This document shows positions 1 through 9,131 of a stretch of 64,000 nt of DNA, piece by piece. A program made the translations under genes and the position numbers. The DNA comes from an uncultured Caulobacter sp. (lineage in GTDB: Bacteria > Pseudomonadota > Alphaproteobacteria > Caulobacterales > Caulobacteraceae), in NCBI GenBank assembly GCA_913776195.1, contig CAJYMH010000021.1, positions 62,001 to 126,000 on the forward strand, in the 5' to 3' direction. How positions within the stretch are numbered: position 1 is the first letter of the stretch; each line of letters begins with the position of its first letter. Under the pieces are notes generated by a model. The model saw only the letters and a list, made by a program, of their open reading frames with translations. It was not told the origin of the DNA and made no database searches.

Positions 1-43
1 TAGAAGCGCGGCGAACGCCGATCAATCAACAGTCCTGCACAAC

Positions 44-65
44 CGCTATTCAAAATTGAATAGCG
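44..65. promoter_or_regulatory. Perfect 10-bp inverted repeat, possible operator
   Basis: Arms CGCTATTCAA and TTGAATAGCG are separated by two bases. The core ATTCA...TGAAT has the dyad and A/T character of LysR-family boxes. It lies just downstream of the XRE-LysR gene, so it would more likely serve a gene beyond the left edge of the window. There is no T-run on either side, so a rho-independent terminator is less likely. Confidence 0.45.
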
Positions 66-76
66 CAGCTTGACCC

Positions 77-1933
77 TCAGACCGCCGAGACGGCCGTGGC
101 GTCCAGTTCACCCCCGCCCTCGCCGCTGAGCAGAGGTCGCAGGCGGCGCATGTGGTTGGCGAGGCAATCCATGAAGGCGCGCACGTGTGGCATCCCGCGC
201 AGCTCGGCGCGAGTGACCAGCCAAAGCTCGGCGCTCAGTTCCGCAACCGGGAAGCAGCGGACAAGGCCCGCCTGCGTGCCGGCCAGGCTGGGTAGCACTG
301 AAACGCCCAGTCCGCCGGCGATGGCCGTGCAGAGGTTGGTGAGCGTGTTGCAGCGCCAGACCACCTGACCGCTCGGCGCGATTTGGTCCAGCCAGCGCAG
401 CCCCGGCAGGGCGGAGATGATCCCCTCCCCGCCCACCAGCAGATGGCCGGCGACCTCCTCGGCATTGGTGGGCACGCCATGCTGGGCGGCGTAGACCGGG
501 CTGCAATAAACGCCCCAGGCAAGGTCCGGCAGGCGCCGGGCGATCAACGTCGGATCGTCAGGTGTCGAACCCGCGCGCAGGGCCACATCGGCCTCACCCT
601 TGTTGAGGTCAAGCCGGCGGTCGTCGGTGATCAACTGGACCTGCACGCTGGGATGGCTGCGGTGGAACTCGTGCATGATCGCCGGGATGACCAGATTGGC
701 CATGTTCTCGGGCGCGGTGACGCGGATCACCTGCGTCTGGACCCGGGCCGCCGCCGCGCTGGCGTAACCGAAGCCCATGACCGCCGCTTCGACCTTCTCG
801 GCGTGAGGGCGAAGCTCGCGGCCGACTTCCGTCAGTTCGTAGCCCGTGGGCCGACGCTCGAAGAGAGCCGAACCCAGGGCCTCCTCCAGGGTGGCGATAC
901 GGCGCACCACCGTGGGCTGGCTGACACGCAGCTGCTTGGCGGCGCCCAGGGTCGATCCGCTGCGCGCTACGGCCAGGAAGTGGCACAAGTCATTCCAGTC
1001 AAAGCGAAATTGGGTCGGATCGGCCTCGCCGGCCGCAGCCGGCGGGGGCATGGGCGGCGGCATGAGGGCCGACTCGGTCATGGCCTCGCGATCAGGTTCG
1101 ATGCAGCGCAGAGGCGACTTCAGCTTCAACCGCATGGCCGCCGGCACGTCATCCGGCGCGAACATGATCGGCAGGCTCTTGAGCGCCTCGAACCTGACCG
1201 TATCGGCCTGCGGATCGTCGGTCAGGTCGCTCATCCGCTCGCAGATGGCGGCCATGGAGGTGGCGACGGCGGCGGCGTCCGCGGAGACGCTGCCCATCAC
1301 GCCTTCGATGCGCTCCACCTTGGGGGCGCTGGCCCCGTTGAACACCGCGAACAGCAGCGAGTCGTCATGGGCGTCGGCGGCCACGCCATAGAGTTGCCCC
1401 TGCAGGATGAGGATATGGCCGCGTGTCTCGTGCGCGCCGCCGACGATCCGAAGGGCGAGACCTTCGCCCTCCCGCCGGATCATCATGTGCTCCTTCACGT
1501 ACATCCCCGGCTGGGTCGAGGACGGACGGGTGATGCGCCAGATGCCCTCGTAGGACGCGCCCTTGCGTTCGATCTCCCGGCGCGAGGCCTCCTCGATCCC
1601 GAACGGCATCTGGGGGAACAACGGCATAATCGACGAGCCGCCGCCCATGGCTGCGGCCGCGGCGGAGCCGCTCCCCGAGGGCGGCTCGACCCCCATCAGG
1701 GCGGCCAGGCTGTCGAGGTCCCGCTCCCAGTCGAGCAGGGTGAAGCCTTCCTTGCGGGACGCCACCAGACCGGTCAGCAGCATCAGGTTATGAGCGGACG
1801 GCGCCACCACGCCGGAGCCCCATCGGCTGACCGCCGACTTATCGACCCCCAGGTCGGCTGCGAGGCGGCCGCGGCTGAGGCTGAGCGCCTTCAGCACGAG
1901 GTCGAATTTCGCCGCGAATGATGCCGGATCCAT
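77..1933 (-). CDS. XRE-type HTH fused to a LysR-family transcriptional regulator
   Basis: A 618-residue regulator with two DNA-binding modules. Residues about 8-58 resemble an XRE/Cro helix-turn-helix (RGRLAADLGVDKSAVSRWGSG). Residues about 110-280 form an unrecognised middle domain, possibly a ligand or sensor fold. A proline/alanine linker follows at about 290-305. Residues 312-371 are a typical LysR winged helix (GAAKQLRVSQPTVVRRIATLE), and about 397-600 the LysR substrate-binding domain. Ordinary LysR proteins have about 300 residues, so roughly 300 extra residues sit at the N-terminus. The gene is divergent from the EAL gene, and the intergenic region carries a palindrome at 1967-1987 that could be its operator. 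The reading frame is continuous with uniform codon use, so a frameshift artefact is unlikely. The regulated genes are unknown. Confidence 0.85.
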   Translation of the reverse strand: MDPASFAAKFDLVLKALSLSRGRLAADLGVDKSAVSRWGSGVVAPSAHNLMLLTGLVASRKEGFTLLDWERDLDSLAALMGVEPPSGSGSAAAAAMGGGSSIMPLFPQMPFGIEEASRREIERKGASYEGIWRITRPSSTQPGMYVKEHMMIRREGEGLALRIVGGAHETRGHILILQGQLYGVAADAHDDSLLFAVFNGASAPKVERIEGVMGSVSADAAAVATSMAAICERMSDLTDDPQADTVRFEALKSLPIMFAPDDVPAAMRLKLKSPLRCIEPDREAMTESALMPPPMPPPAAAGEADPTQFRFDWNDLCHFLAVARSGSTLGAAKQLRVSQPTVVRRIATLEEALGSALFERRPTGYELTEVGRELRPHAEKVEAAVMGFGYASAAAARVQTQVIRVTAPENMANLVIPAIMHEFHRSHPSVQVQLITDDRRLDLNKGEADVALRAGSTPDDPTLIARRLPDLAWGVYCSPVYAAQHGVPTNAEEVAGHLLVGGEGIISALPGLRWLDQIAPSGQVVWRCNTLTNLCTAIAGGLGVSVLPSLAGTQAGLVRCFPVAELSAELWLVTRAELRGMPHVRAFMDCLANHMRRLRPLLSGEGGGELDATAVSAV

Positions 1934-1966
1934 GGTGTTCTCTATGCATCAAAAAGCGTGAGGATT

Positions 1967-1987
1967 TGCAACGTGCATACCGTTGCA
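1967..1987. promoter_or_regulatory. Inverted repeat in the XRE-LysR/EAL divergent promoter
   Basis: TGCAACG and CGTTGCA are perfect 7-base arms around a 7-base spacer that itself contains TGCAT. Another ATGCAT lies at 1944-1949. The site is 34 bases upstream of the regulator start, which suits autoregulation and possibly control of the EAL gene. The TTAACCAT at 2034-2041 matches a CtrA half-site but lies only five bases before the chosen EAL start. Confidence 0.45.
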
Positions 1988-2045
1988 TGGTTACCGCCCG
2001 CGACGACCTGACGCCGGGCGTGACAACACCTGCTTAACCATAGCC

Positions 2046-3446
2046 GTGCACGCTCGAGGCTCAGATTCGGACCTCTCGCGCGCCTTGACCCTCGATCCCT
2101 ATCGCCTGCTCGGACTGGCCTTCGCCAGTTCCGACCTCCTGCTGGAGCTGGACGACTACGGACGCATCACGTTCGTGGCGGGGGCTGAGCATGAGCTGTT
2201 CGGCCACGGGGCGCCCATCACGGGCATGCTTTTGCATGATCTGCTGGCCCCGCAGGAGTGGGAACGCCTGCACCAGCTGTTGCTGAGCCTGGCCGACGGC
2301 GCACGACATGGCCCGATCATCCTGGCCCCCGCGCACGACCCGCATAGTCCCGTCAGCCTGTCGGCCCGACGCCTCGCGGAAAACGCCGGCCGCATCTGCT
2401 GCGCCCTGACCGCGGCGCCCGCCTTGCCGCGCTTCGAGACCGGACCGGTGAACGTCGCGCCCTACGCCCCGCCGCCGGTGGTCTCCGCCGCGCCGCGCCC
2501 CCTGGCCCCGGCGCCGGTCGAAGTTCAGGCTCCGGTCGCTCCGCCGCGGTCCGCCTCGATGGCCGATCTGCCGCCTGACATCATGCCTCCGCCCCCGGTC
2601 GGGGGGGCGCCCATGGAGGTGGTGGAGCCCCTGGTCCAGGCCGCCGCCTCGCAGAACACCCGAGCCATGCATCGCGCCCTGGCCCGGGCGGAGGCCCTGG
2701 CGGCGGCAGTCAGTCAGCGCCGCTTCAACTTCGCTTTCCAGCCGGTCGTCCGCCTGGCCGACGACACCGTCCATCATCACGAGGTGCTGGCCCGGTTCGA
2801 CAACGGCGCCGATCCTTTGCAGATGATCCGCACCGCCCAGGCGTTCGACCTGATGGAGGAGCTGGATCACGCGGTGGTCGAACAGGCGGTCCGCCGCCTG
2901 GCCTCGGATGTTCCCACCCTGCGTCTGGCGGTGAAGGTGACCGGCCGCACCCTGTGCGACGAGACTTACGCCCAGCACGTCGAGCGGCTGCTGCGCAGGC
3001 ACGAAAGCGCGCGCGGACGCCTGATCTTCGAACTGACCGAGAGCAACACCATCGGCGACATGGTGCTGGCCGACCGCTACGCCCAGGCCCTGCGCGGCAT
3101 GGGGTCGCTGGTTTGCCTCGGCGATTTCGGGGCCGGAGCGGACTCCATGGCCCACCTGCAGCGCCTGCAGCTGGATCTGGCCAAGATCGACGGCCGCTAT
3201 GTGCGCGAGCTGACCGGCGGACGCGAGGAAGCGGCCCTGGTGCGCCATCTGGTGCAGGCCTTCAGCGAACTGGGCCTGCGGACCGTCGCCGCCATGGTCG
3301 AGAACACAGGCGTCGAGGAGGCCGCGCGCTATGCCGGCGTAGACTTCGCTCAGGGCTATCTCTACGGCCGCCCCACCGAGCGCCCCGAGACGCCGCAAAT
3401 GCGAAGGGCGGCGCCGGTGGCGCCGCCCTTGCTCAGACTGGCCTGA
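2046..3446 (+). CDS. PAS-like plus degenerate EAL-domain protein
   Basis: Predicted soluble cyclic-di-GMP related protein of 466 residues. An N-terminal PAS-like region (about 20-130) is followed by a proline/alanine-rich linker (about 134-194) and an EAL domain (about 228-447). Several catalytic positions differ from active phosphodiesterases. EAL is EVL. The usual Asn in the second strand is Lys297. The paired Asp motif DDFG is GDFG (359-362). AEGVE reads AAMVE at 415-419. The Lys of KID (380) and Glu of ELTES remain. I infer loss of hydrolysis, leaving binding or signalling. The GTG at 2046 was preferred because a TTG at 1983 lies inside the palindrome; neither has a strong ribosome binding site. 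Confidence 0.8.
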   Translation: MHARGSDSDLSRALTLDPYRLLGLAFASSDLLLELDDYGRITFVAGAEHELFGHGAPITGMLLHDLLAPQEWERLHQLLLSLADGARHGPIILAPAHDPHSPVSLSARRLAENAGRICCALTAAPALPRFETGPVNVAPYAPPPVVSAAPRPLAPAPVEVQAPVAPPRSASMADLPPDIMPPPPVGGAPMEVVEPLVQAAASQNTRAMHRALARAEALAAAVSQRRFNFAFQPVVRLADDTVHHHEVLARFDNGADPLQMIRTAQAFDLMEELDHAVVEQAVRRLASDVPTLRLAVKVTGRTLCDETYAQHVERLLRRHESARGRLIFELTESNTIGDMVLADRYAQALRGMGSLVCLGDFGAGADSMAHLQRLQLDLAKIDGRYVRELTGGREEAALVRHLVQAFSELGLRTVAAMVENTGVEEAARYAGVDFAQGYLYGRPTERPETPQMRRAAPVAPPLLRLA

Positions 3447-3459
3447 TCGTCCGGCGGCC

Positions 3460-5277
3460 TCAGGCCGTGCGGGTGACGTAGGCGTTGATCTGCTTCTCAA
3501 GCACCGTCAGCGGCATCGGCCCCGACAGCAGGGCCGCGTCGTGGAACTGGCGGATGTCGAACTTCGTACCCAGCTTGGCCTTGGCCCCTTCGCGCAGGCG
3601 CGCCCATTGGGTGTGGCCGACCTTGTAGCTGAGCGCCTGACCCGGCCACACGCAGTAGCGGTCGATCTCGCGCTGAACGCGGCCATGGGTGTAGCCGGTG
3701 GCGCCGACCATGTAGGCCGTGGCCTGATCACGGGTCCAGCGCTTGTGATGGATGCCGGTGTCGACCACCAGGCGGATGGCGCGGAACAGCAGCGACTGCC
3801 AGTAGCCGAGCTCGCCGTTCGGATCGCCCTTGTAGACGTCCATCTCATAGGCGAGCTGCTCGGCGTAGAGCGCCCAGCCTTCCGAAAAGGCGGAGAACCC
3901 GCCGGTGCGCCGGATCAGCGGCACGTCGGCGTTCTCCATCTGCAAGCCGATCTGCAGGTGATGGCCCGGGCTGGCTTCGTGATAGGTCAGGGTCGCCAGG
4001 CTGAACTTCGGCCAGTCAGCGCTGTCCTTCAGGTTAATGTAGAAGGCGCCCGGACGCGAGCCGTCCAGGGTCGGACGCTGGTAGTAGCCGTTGGACGCGC
4101 CATCCTGGATGTTCACCGGCACGCGGCGCACCTCGACCTTGGTCTTGGGCAGGCGGCCGAACACCTCCGGCAGACGCGGGTCGAGCGCCGCGATCTGGGC
4201 GTTCAGGACCTTGATCATCTCTTCCTTGCCGGCGTCGGTGTTCGGATAGAGCTGATCGGGGCGCTTGCCGAGCTCGGTCATGCGGTCGGCGACCGAGCCC
4301 TGGGTCAGGCCCATGCCCTTCAGCAGCACGTCCATGCGGGCGGTGATCTCGGCCGCCTGGCTGAGGCCCAGTTGGTGAACCTCTTCGGGGGTCATGTTGG
4401 TGGTCGTGGCCGCCGCCACGGCGCCGGCGTAGTAGCCGGGGTCCGCCGGCAGGGTCCAGGCGCCGGCCTTGTCGGTGGCCTTGGCGCGCAGGGCCTCGAC
4501 CGCCGCGATCTGGCGATCCAGCGCCGGCCAGACCTGGGCGTCCACCACGCCAGCGACCTGGGCGCCGTAGTCGGCGGTCAGTCCGGCGGCCTTGGCCCGG
4601 CGGGTGATGGACTTCACCAGCACCGTGTCTGTGGTCGCCTGGCCACGCAGGGCGTGCATCTGGTCCAGGGTGGTGGCGAGGATGAAGTTGGGCGCGATGA
4701 CGCCCATCGCCGCCTCCGCGTTCATCCGCTCGGTTTCCTGATCGAGGACCTTGGCGAAGGCCTTCACCCGGGCGACATAGGCGTCCGCGTCCGCGGTGTT
4801 GGCGATACCATGCTGGTTGTCGAGGAAGTCAGGGACCGACTGGTAGGCGCCTGAGCGTTGATCGAGCGCGTAGGGCGAGTAGCCGCCGTTGCCGCCCTCG
4901 CCGAACTTCACGCGGCTCAGAGCCGTGACCGAGACTTCGTTCTGATACGCGACGACATCGTAGTCGATGGCCGCCGAGGGGCTGAGCGCGGCGCGGTTGA
5001 TCGTCTTCAGGTCGACCAGGCGCTGCTTGGCGTCCGCCAGACGGCGGGCGCGGTCGGCCAGCGAGGCGTCGCCGAGCTCGCTCTTCAGGTGCGCGCGGGC
5101 GCCCTTGTCCAGACCCAGCGAGGTGGCGCGGGTCGGGCTCTTGTCGATGCCGTCGTAGAAGAACTTGTCGAGCATCGCATGGAGACGCTGGTCTTCAGCG
5201 CCCCCCTTGGCTTGTGCGAAGGCCGGCGCGGCGACGGCCGACGCAGCCGCCGTGGCGAGGAAAGTTCTGCGGTCCAT
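3460..5277 (-). CDS. Exported DUF885 metallopeptidase-like protein, paralog 1
   Basis: A 605-residue DUF885 family protein. Its start has a twin-arginine-like signal (MDRRTFLATAAASAVAAPAFA), pointing to a periplasmic location. The family signature HExxPGHH is HEASPGHH at 433-440, and a second conserved block EGWALYAEQL lies at 467-476. These resemble the metal ligands and catalytic Glu of gluzincin-type peptidases, but few members have known substrates, so peptidase or esterase activity is inferred. It is the last of four tandem paralogs, 29 bases after paralog 2, and has the most divergent sequence. An upstream extension to 5502 is open but is an out-of-frame reading of the neighbour, so the ATG at 5277 was chosen. 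Confidence 0.88.
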   Translation of the reverse strand: MDRRTFLATAAASAVAAPAFAQAKGGAEDQRLHAMLDKFFYDGIDKSPTRATSLGLDKGARAHLKSELGDASLADRARRLADAKQRLVDLKTINRAALSPSAAIDYDVVAYQNEVSVTALSRVKFGEGGNGGYSPYALDQRSGAYQSVPDFLDNQHGIANTADADAYVARVKAFAKVLDQETERMNAEAAMGVIAPNFILATTLDQMHALRGQATTDTVLVKSITRRAKAAGLTADYGAQVAGVVDAQVWPALDRQIAAVEALRAKATDKAGAWTLPADPGYYAGAVAAATTTNMTPEEVHQLGLSQAAEITARMDVLLKGMGLTQGSVADRMTELGKRPDQLYPNTDAGKEEMIKVLNAQIAALDPRLPEVFGRLPKTKVEVRRVPVNIQDGASNGYYQRPTLDGSRPGAFYINLKDSADWPKFSLATLTYHEASPGHHLQIGLQMENADVPLIRRTGGFSAFSEGWALYAEQLAYEMDVYKGDPNGELGYWQSLLFRAIRLVVDTGIHHKRWTRDQATAYMVGATGYTHGRVQREIDRYCVWPGQALSYKVGHTQWARLREGAKAKLGTKFDIRQFHDAALLSGPMPLTVLEKQINAYVTRTA

Positions 5278-5306
5278 GTGGTGTCCCCCTTGGGTAGGCT
5301 TGGGTC

Positions 5307-7124
5307 TTACGCGGTCTTCGCCGCGGCGATGTAGTTGTCGACGGCGGTCTCCAGCACCGTCAGCGGCGTGCTGCCCGACAGCAGGCCGGCGTTGTGGAAG
5401 GCCTTCAGGTCGAACTTCGATCCGAGGGCGGCCTTGGCCTTCTCGCGCGTACGCAGCCAGACGATCTTGCCGACCATGTAGCTGGACGCCTGTCCAGGCC
5501 ACACGGAATAGCGCTCGATCTCTGTGATCCCGCGCGCCTGGGTCCAGCCCAGGGTATCGACGAAGTACTTCACCGCCTGCTCGCGGCTCCAGCGCTTGTG
5601 GTGCATGCCGCTGTCGACGACCATGCGGACGGCGCGGAACAGGGCGCCCTGAAGTTGGCCGACGTGACCGAGCGGGTCCTTTTCATACATGCCCATCTCG
5701 ACCGCCAGCTGTTCCGAATAGAGCGCCCAGCCCTCCGAGTAGCCGGAGAAGCCGGTGGCCTTGCGAATAAGGGGGATGGCGTCGCTCTCGTTGCTGAGGG
5801 CCAGCTGCAGGTGATGGCCCGGAATGCTCTCGTGATAGGTCAGCGAGGTCAGGGTGAAGGTCGGCGACTCGGCCGTATTGCGCAGGTTGATCCAGTAGAT
5901 GCCGGGACGCGAGCCATCGAGGGTGGGCGAGTTGTAGTAGCCGCGCGGAGCGCCGGCCTCGATCGTCTTGGGCACGCGGCGGATCTCCACCGGAGCCTTG
6001 GGCAGTTGGCCGAAGTACGGCGGCAGCTTGCCGCGGATCTCCTCGACCTTGCCGTTCAGCATGGCCAGCAGTTGTTCCTTGCCCTCGTCGGTGTTCGGAT
6101 AGTGCTGCTTGGGATCGTCGCCCAAGGCCTTCAGGCGCTCGCCGACCGAGCCTTGGGTCATGCCCTGACCCTTCAGCAGCACATCGATCTCAGCCGAGAT
6201 GCTCTTCACCAGCTCAAGGCCCGTCTGGTGGACGTCCTCGGGCGTGATGCCCGAGGTCGTCGCGCCCTTCAGGGAGACGGCGTAGTACTCGTCGCCCTTC
6301 GGAAGGCGCCAGCAGCCCGCGTCGTGCACCGCCTGGGCGCGGTTCGCCTTCAGGAATTCGATCTGGCGATTAAGGGCCGGGACAACTTCGCCCTCATAGA
6401 TTTTAGTCGCACGGGCCGACCAGTCGCCGGCCAGGTTCTTGGCCGCCGTGCGACGCACCACCGACTGGACGAGCACCGACTTGTCGGCCCCCTCCCCGGC
6501 GATCTGGCCCATGGAGGCCAGGGTGCGGTCGATGGCGAAGTCAGGCGGCAGGACACCCAGACCCAGGTCGTGGCGCGCGATCTCCAGCTCACCGTCGAGG
6601 TTGCGGGCGAAGGCCTGCAAACGCGACAGATAGGCCTCGGCGTCGGCGGCGGTCTCGATGGAATGCTGGGTGTCGAGGAAGTCCGGCGTCTGCTGGTAGG
6701 AGCCGGTCAGCTGGCTGAGCACATAGGGCTCGCCGGCCGAGTCCGCGCCGTAGTTGAACTTGCTGTAGCCGTCTGCGTCGACCGCCAGGGTGAACTCGAT
6801 GGTGTCGTAGTTCACCGCGTCCATGCCGCTGAGAGCCTTGCGGTCGATGGCGCGAAGATCCGCCAGTTCGCGGGTGACGCGGGCCTTATTGCGGGCGCGG
6901 GCGGCCAGCGAAATCTCGTTCAGCTTGCCCTTCAGATCGGCCATCGGGCCTTTGTCCAGACCCAGGCGCGTGGCGAAGCCCGGAGAGTTCTGGAACCGCT
7001 CCTGCATGATCCGGTCGAAGAGCGCGTTCATCTTGGCCGCTTCGCCCGAGGATGAAGCCTGGGCCAGGGCCGGGCCGGCGAAGGCGGTTGCGGCGGCACT
7101 GGTCAGAAAGGCGCGACGATCCAT
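5307..7124 (-). CDS. Exported DUF885 metallopeptidase-like protein, paralog 2
   Basis: Second of the four DUF885 paralogs in map order, also 605 residues. It begins with a Tat-like signal (MDRRAFLTSAAATAFAGPALA). The motif HESIPGHH lies around residue 433, with SEGWALYSEQLAVEMG shortly after. Sequence is closest to paralog 3, with long identical runs such as the block around TLDGSRPGIYWINLR. A 175-base gap (7125-7299) separates it from paralog 3 upstream, larger than the other gaps in the array, so it may have its own promoter. That gap also holds a GC-rich inverted repeat at 7258-7286. Substrate unknown. Confidence 0.88.
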   Translation of the reverse strand: MDRRAFLTSAAATAFAGPALAQASSSGEAAKMNALFDRIMQERFQNSPGFATRLGLDKGPMADLKGKLNEISLAARARNKARVTRELADLRAIDRKALSGMDAVNYDTIEFTLAVDADGYSKFNYGADSAGEPYVLSQLTGSYQQTPDFLDTQHSIETAADAEAYLSRLQAFARNLDGELEIARHDLGLGVLPPDFAIDRTLASMGQIAGEGADKSVLVQSVVRRTAAKNLAGDWSARATKIYEGEVVPALNRQIEFLKANRAQAVHDAGCWRLPKGDEYYAVSLKGATTSGITPEDVHQTGLELVKSISAEIDVLLKGQGMTQGSVGERLKALGDDPKQHYPNTDEGKEQLLAMLNGKVEEIRGKLPPYFGQLPKAPVEIRRVPKTIEAGAPRGYYNSPTLDGSRPGIYWINLRNTAESPTFTLTSLTYHESIPGHHLQLALSNESDAIPLIRKATGFSGYSEGWALYSEQLAVEMGMYEKDPLGHVGQLQGALFRAVRMVVDSGMHHKRWSREQAVKYFVDTLGWTQARGITEIERYSVWPGQASSYMVGKIVWLRTREKAKAALGSKFDLKAFHNAGLLSGSTPLTVLETAVDNYIAAAKTA

Positions 7125-7257
7125 CAGATACTCTCCCCATTTGGTCACGCGGACGGACGGCTTGCTTAGCAGCACGCCCGGCCAGTTTGATTTCATCGGC
7201 GTCACGAGCCCGCGACGGCGCCGGTCTGATTTTGAGTGAATGCGGATAGCGGGCGTA

Positions 7258-7286
7258 CCGCCGGCCAGCACAGGCCGGACCGGCGG
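7258..7286. repeat. GC-rich inverted repeat after paralog 3
   Basis: CCGCCGG and CCGGCGG pair around an inner CCGGCC/GGCCGG dyad, giving two alternative hairpins just downstream of the minus-strand DUF885 gene ending at 7300. It could slow transcription or stabilise the mRNA. There is no T-run, so it is not a standard terminator. Confidence 0.35.
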
Positions 7287-7299
7287 AGCGACCCTATCG

Positions 7300-9117
7300 T
7301 CAGGCCGACTTGGCGCCGGCGATATAGCCGTCGATGGCGTTCTCCAGCACCGTCAGCGGCGTGCCGCCGGACAGCAGGCCGACATCGTGGAACTTGCGGT
7401 AGTCGAACTTGGCGCCGAGGCTCGTGCGGGCCTTGTCGCGCAGGCGCAGCCAGGTGAGCTTGCCCACCATGTAGCTGCAGGCCTGACCCGGCCACACGCA
7501 GTAGCGCTCGATCTCGGTGATCGCCGTGGCCTCTTCCTGGCCCAGGTGATCCACGAAGTACTTCACCGCCTGTTCTCGGCTCCACTTCTTGTGGTGCATG
7601 CCGCTGTCCACCACGAGACGGACGGCGCGGAACAGGGCGGCCTGAAGCTGGCCGACGTGGCCGAACGGGTCGTCCTTGTACATGCCCATCTCGACGGCCA
7701 GCTCTTCGGAATAGAGCGCCCAACCCTCGGAATAGCCAGAGAAGCCGATGGCCTTGCGGATCAACGGAATGCCCTGGCTCTCGTTGTTCAGCGCCAGCTG
7801 CAGGTGGTGGCCCGGAATCCCCTCGTGATAGGTCAGGGTCTTGAGGCCGAACTTGGGGTTCTCGGCGCTGTTGCGCAGATTGATCCAGTAGATGCCCGGA
7901 CGCGAGCCATCCAGGGTCGGGATGTTGTAGTAGCCGCCCGGAGCCCCCGCCTCGATGGACTTGGGCACGCGGCGAATCTCCAGCGGCGCCTTGGGCAGCT
8001 GGCCGAAGTACGGGGCCAGCTTGACCTCGATCTCCTTCACCAGCTTGTTCAGGTCGTTGATCAGCTCGACCTTCGCCTCGTCGGTGTCGGCGTAGAGCTG
8101 GTCGGGGCGCTTGGACAGCTGCTGCAGGCGCGCGCCCACCGAGCCTTCGCTCATGCCCTGCGACTTGAAGATCGCGTCCATCTCCTTGGAGATGCTGTCC
8201 ACAAGGCGCAGGCCCGTGGCGTGAATCTCGTCGGGGGTGATGGTCGCGGTCGTGTAGTTCAGCAGGGAGACGGTGTAGTACTCGCCGCCCTTGGGTAGAC
8301 GCCACACGCCGGCGTCGTGGACGGCCGACTTGCGGATATCCTCCATGAAGGCGATCTGGCGGCCCAGGGCCGGCAGGACTTCGGCCTCATAGATCTTTGT
8401 CGCGCGGGCTTCCCAATCGCCGGCGATAGTCTTTGCCTTGGTGCGGCGGACCACCGACTGGACCAGCGACGACTTCGACGCCGGCTCCCCATGGATGTTG
8501 CGCATGGTAGTCAGGGCGCGGTCGATGGCGAAGTCGGGCGGGATCACGCCGATGCCGACGTCGTGGCGGGCGATCTCGACCTCCCCATCCAAGACCTTGG
8601 CGAAGGCCGACAGGCGCGAAAGGTAGGCTTCGGCGTCGGCCGCCGTCTCGATGCCGTGCTGGGTGTCGAGGAAATCCGGCGTCTGCTGATACGAGCCGGT
8701 CAGCTGGCTGAGCACGTACGGCGCGCCGGAAGCGCTGTTGCCGTAGTTGAAGGCCTTGTTGCCCTTGTCCGAAGTCTCAAGCGTGAAGAGCACGGTGTCA
8801 TAGTTGATGACGTCCATGCCCGACAGCTTGGAGCGGTCGATGGCCTTCAGCTCCGTGACGTAGCGGCTGTTGTCGGCCTTGTCCTTGGCCAGCGCTTGCA
8901 GCGAGACCTCGCCCAGTCGGCTCTTGAGGCCGGCCATCGCGCCCTTATCGAGGCCCAGCGAGGTGGCGTACTCCGGATAGCGCTGCAGGGTCTCCTGCAT
9001 GATGCGGTCGAAAAGGGCGTTCATCTTCGCCGCTTCCGACCCGGCCTGCGCCTGGGCGAGCGCCGGTGTGGCGAGGGCGCTCGCAAGCGCCCCCAAAAGC
9101 AGTTGTCTACGATCCAT
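7300..9117 (-). CDS. Exported DUF885 metallopeptidase-like protein, paralog 3
   Basis: A 605-residue DUF885 protein with an N-terminal twin-arginine-type signal (MDRRQLLLGALASALATPALA). It carries HEGIPGHH around residue 433 and SEGWALYSEELAVEMG after it, so the presumed metal-binding residues are all present. It starts 14 bases after the stop of paralog 4, so the two are almost certainly cotranscribed. High similarity to paralog 2 suggests a fairly recent duplication. The activity is inferred from family membership only. Confidence 0.88.
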   Translation of the reverse strand: MDRRQLLLGALASALATPALAQAQAGSEAAKMNALFDRIMQETLQRYPEYATSLGLDKGAMAGLKSRLGEVSLQALAKDKADNSRYVTELKAIDRSKLSGMDVINYDTVLFTLETSDKGNKAFNYGNSASGAPYVLSQLTGSYQQTPDFLDTQHGIETAADAEAYLSRLSAFAKVLDGEVEIARHDVGIGVIPPDFAIDRALTTMRNIHGEPASKSSLVQSVVRRTKAKTIAGDWEARATKIYEAEVLPALGRQIAFMEDIRKSAVHDAGVWRLPKGGEYYTVSLLNYTTATITPDEIHATGLRLVDSISKEMDAIFKSQGMSEGSVGARLQQLSKRPDQLYADTDEAKVELINDLNKLVKEIEVKLAPYFGQLPKAPLEIRRVPKSIEAGAPGGYYNIPTLDGSRPGIYWINLRNSAENPKFGLKTLTYHEGIPGHHLQLALNNESQGIPLIRKAIGFSGYSEGWALYSEELAVEMGMYKDDPFGHVGQLQAALFRAVRLVVDSGMHHKKWSREQAVKYFVDHLGQEEATAITEIERYCVWPGQACSYMVGKLTWLRLRDKARTSLGAKFDYRKFHDVGLLSGGTPLTVLENAIDGYIAGAKSA

Positions 9118-9131
9118 GATCCACCCCTCTC

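Noticed and set aside
383-1921. A 512-residue open frame antisense to the XRE-LysR gene
   Set aside because: Its product has low-complexity His/Gly/Arg composition and no domain; it mirrors the real gene on the other strand, as expected in GC-rich DNA.
5278-5502. N-terminal extension of DUF885 paralog 1
   Set aside because: It is an out-of-frame reading of the 3' end of paralog 2; the Tat signal at 5277 marks the proper start.
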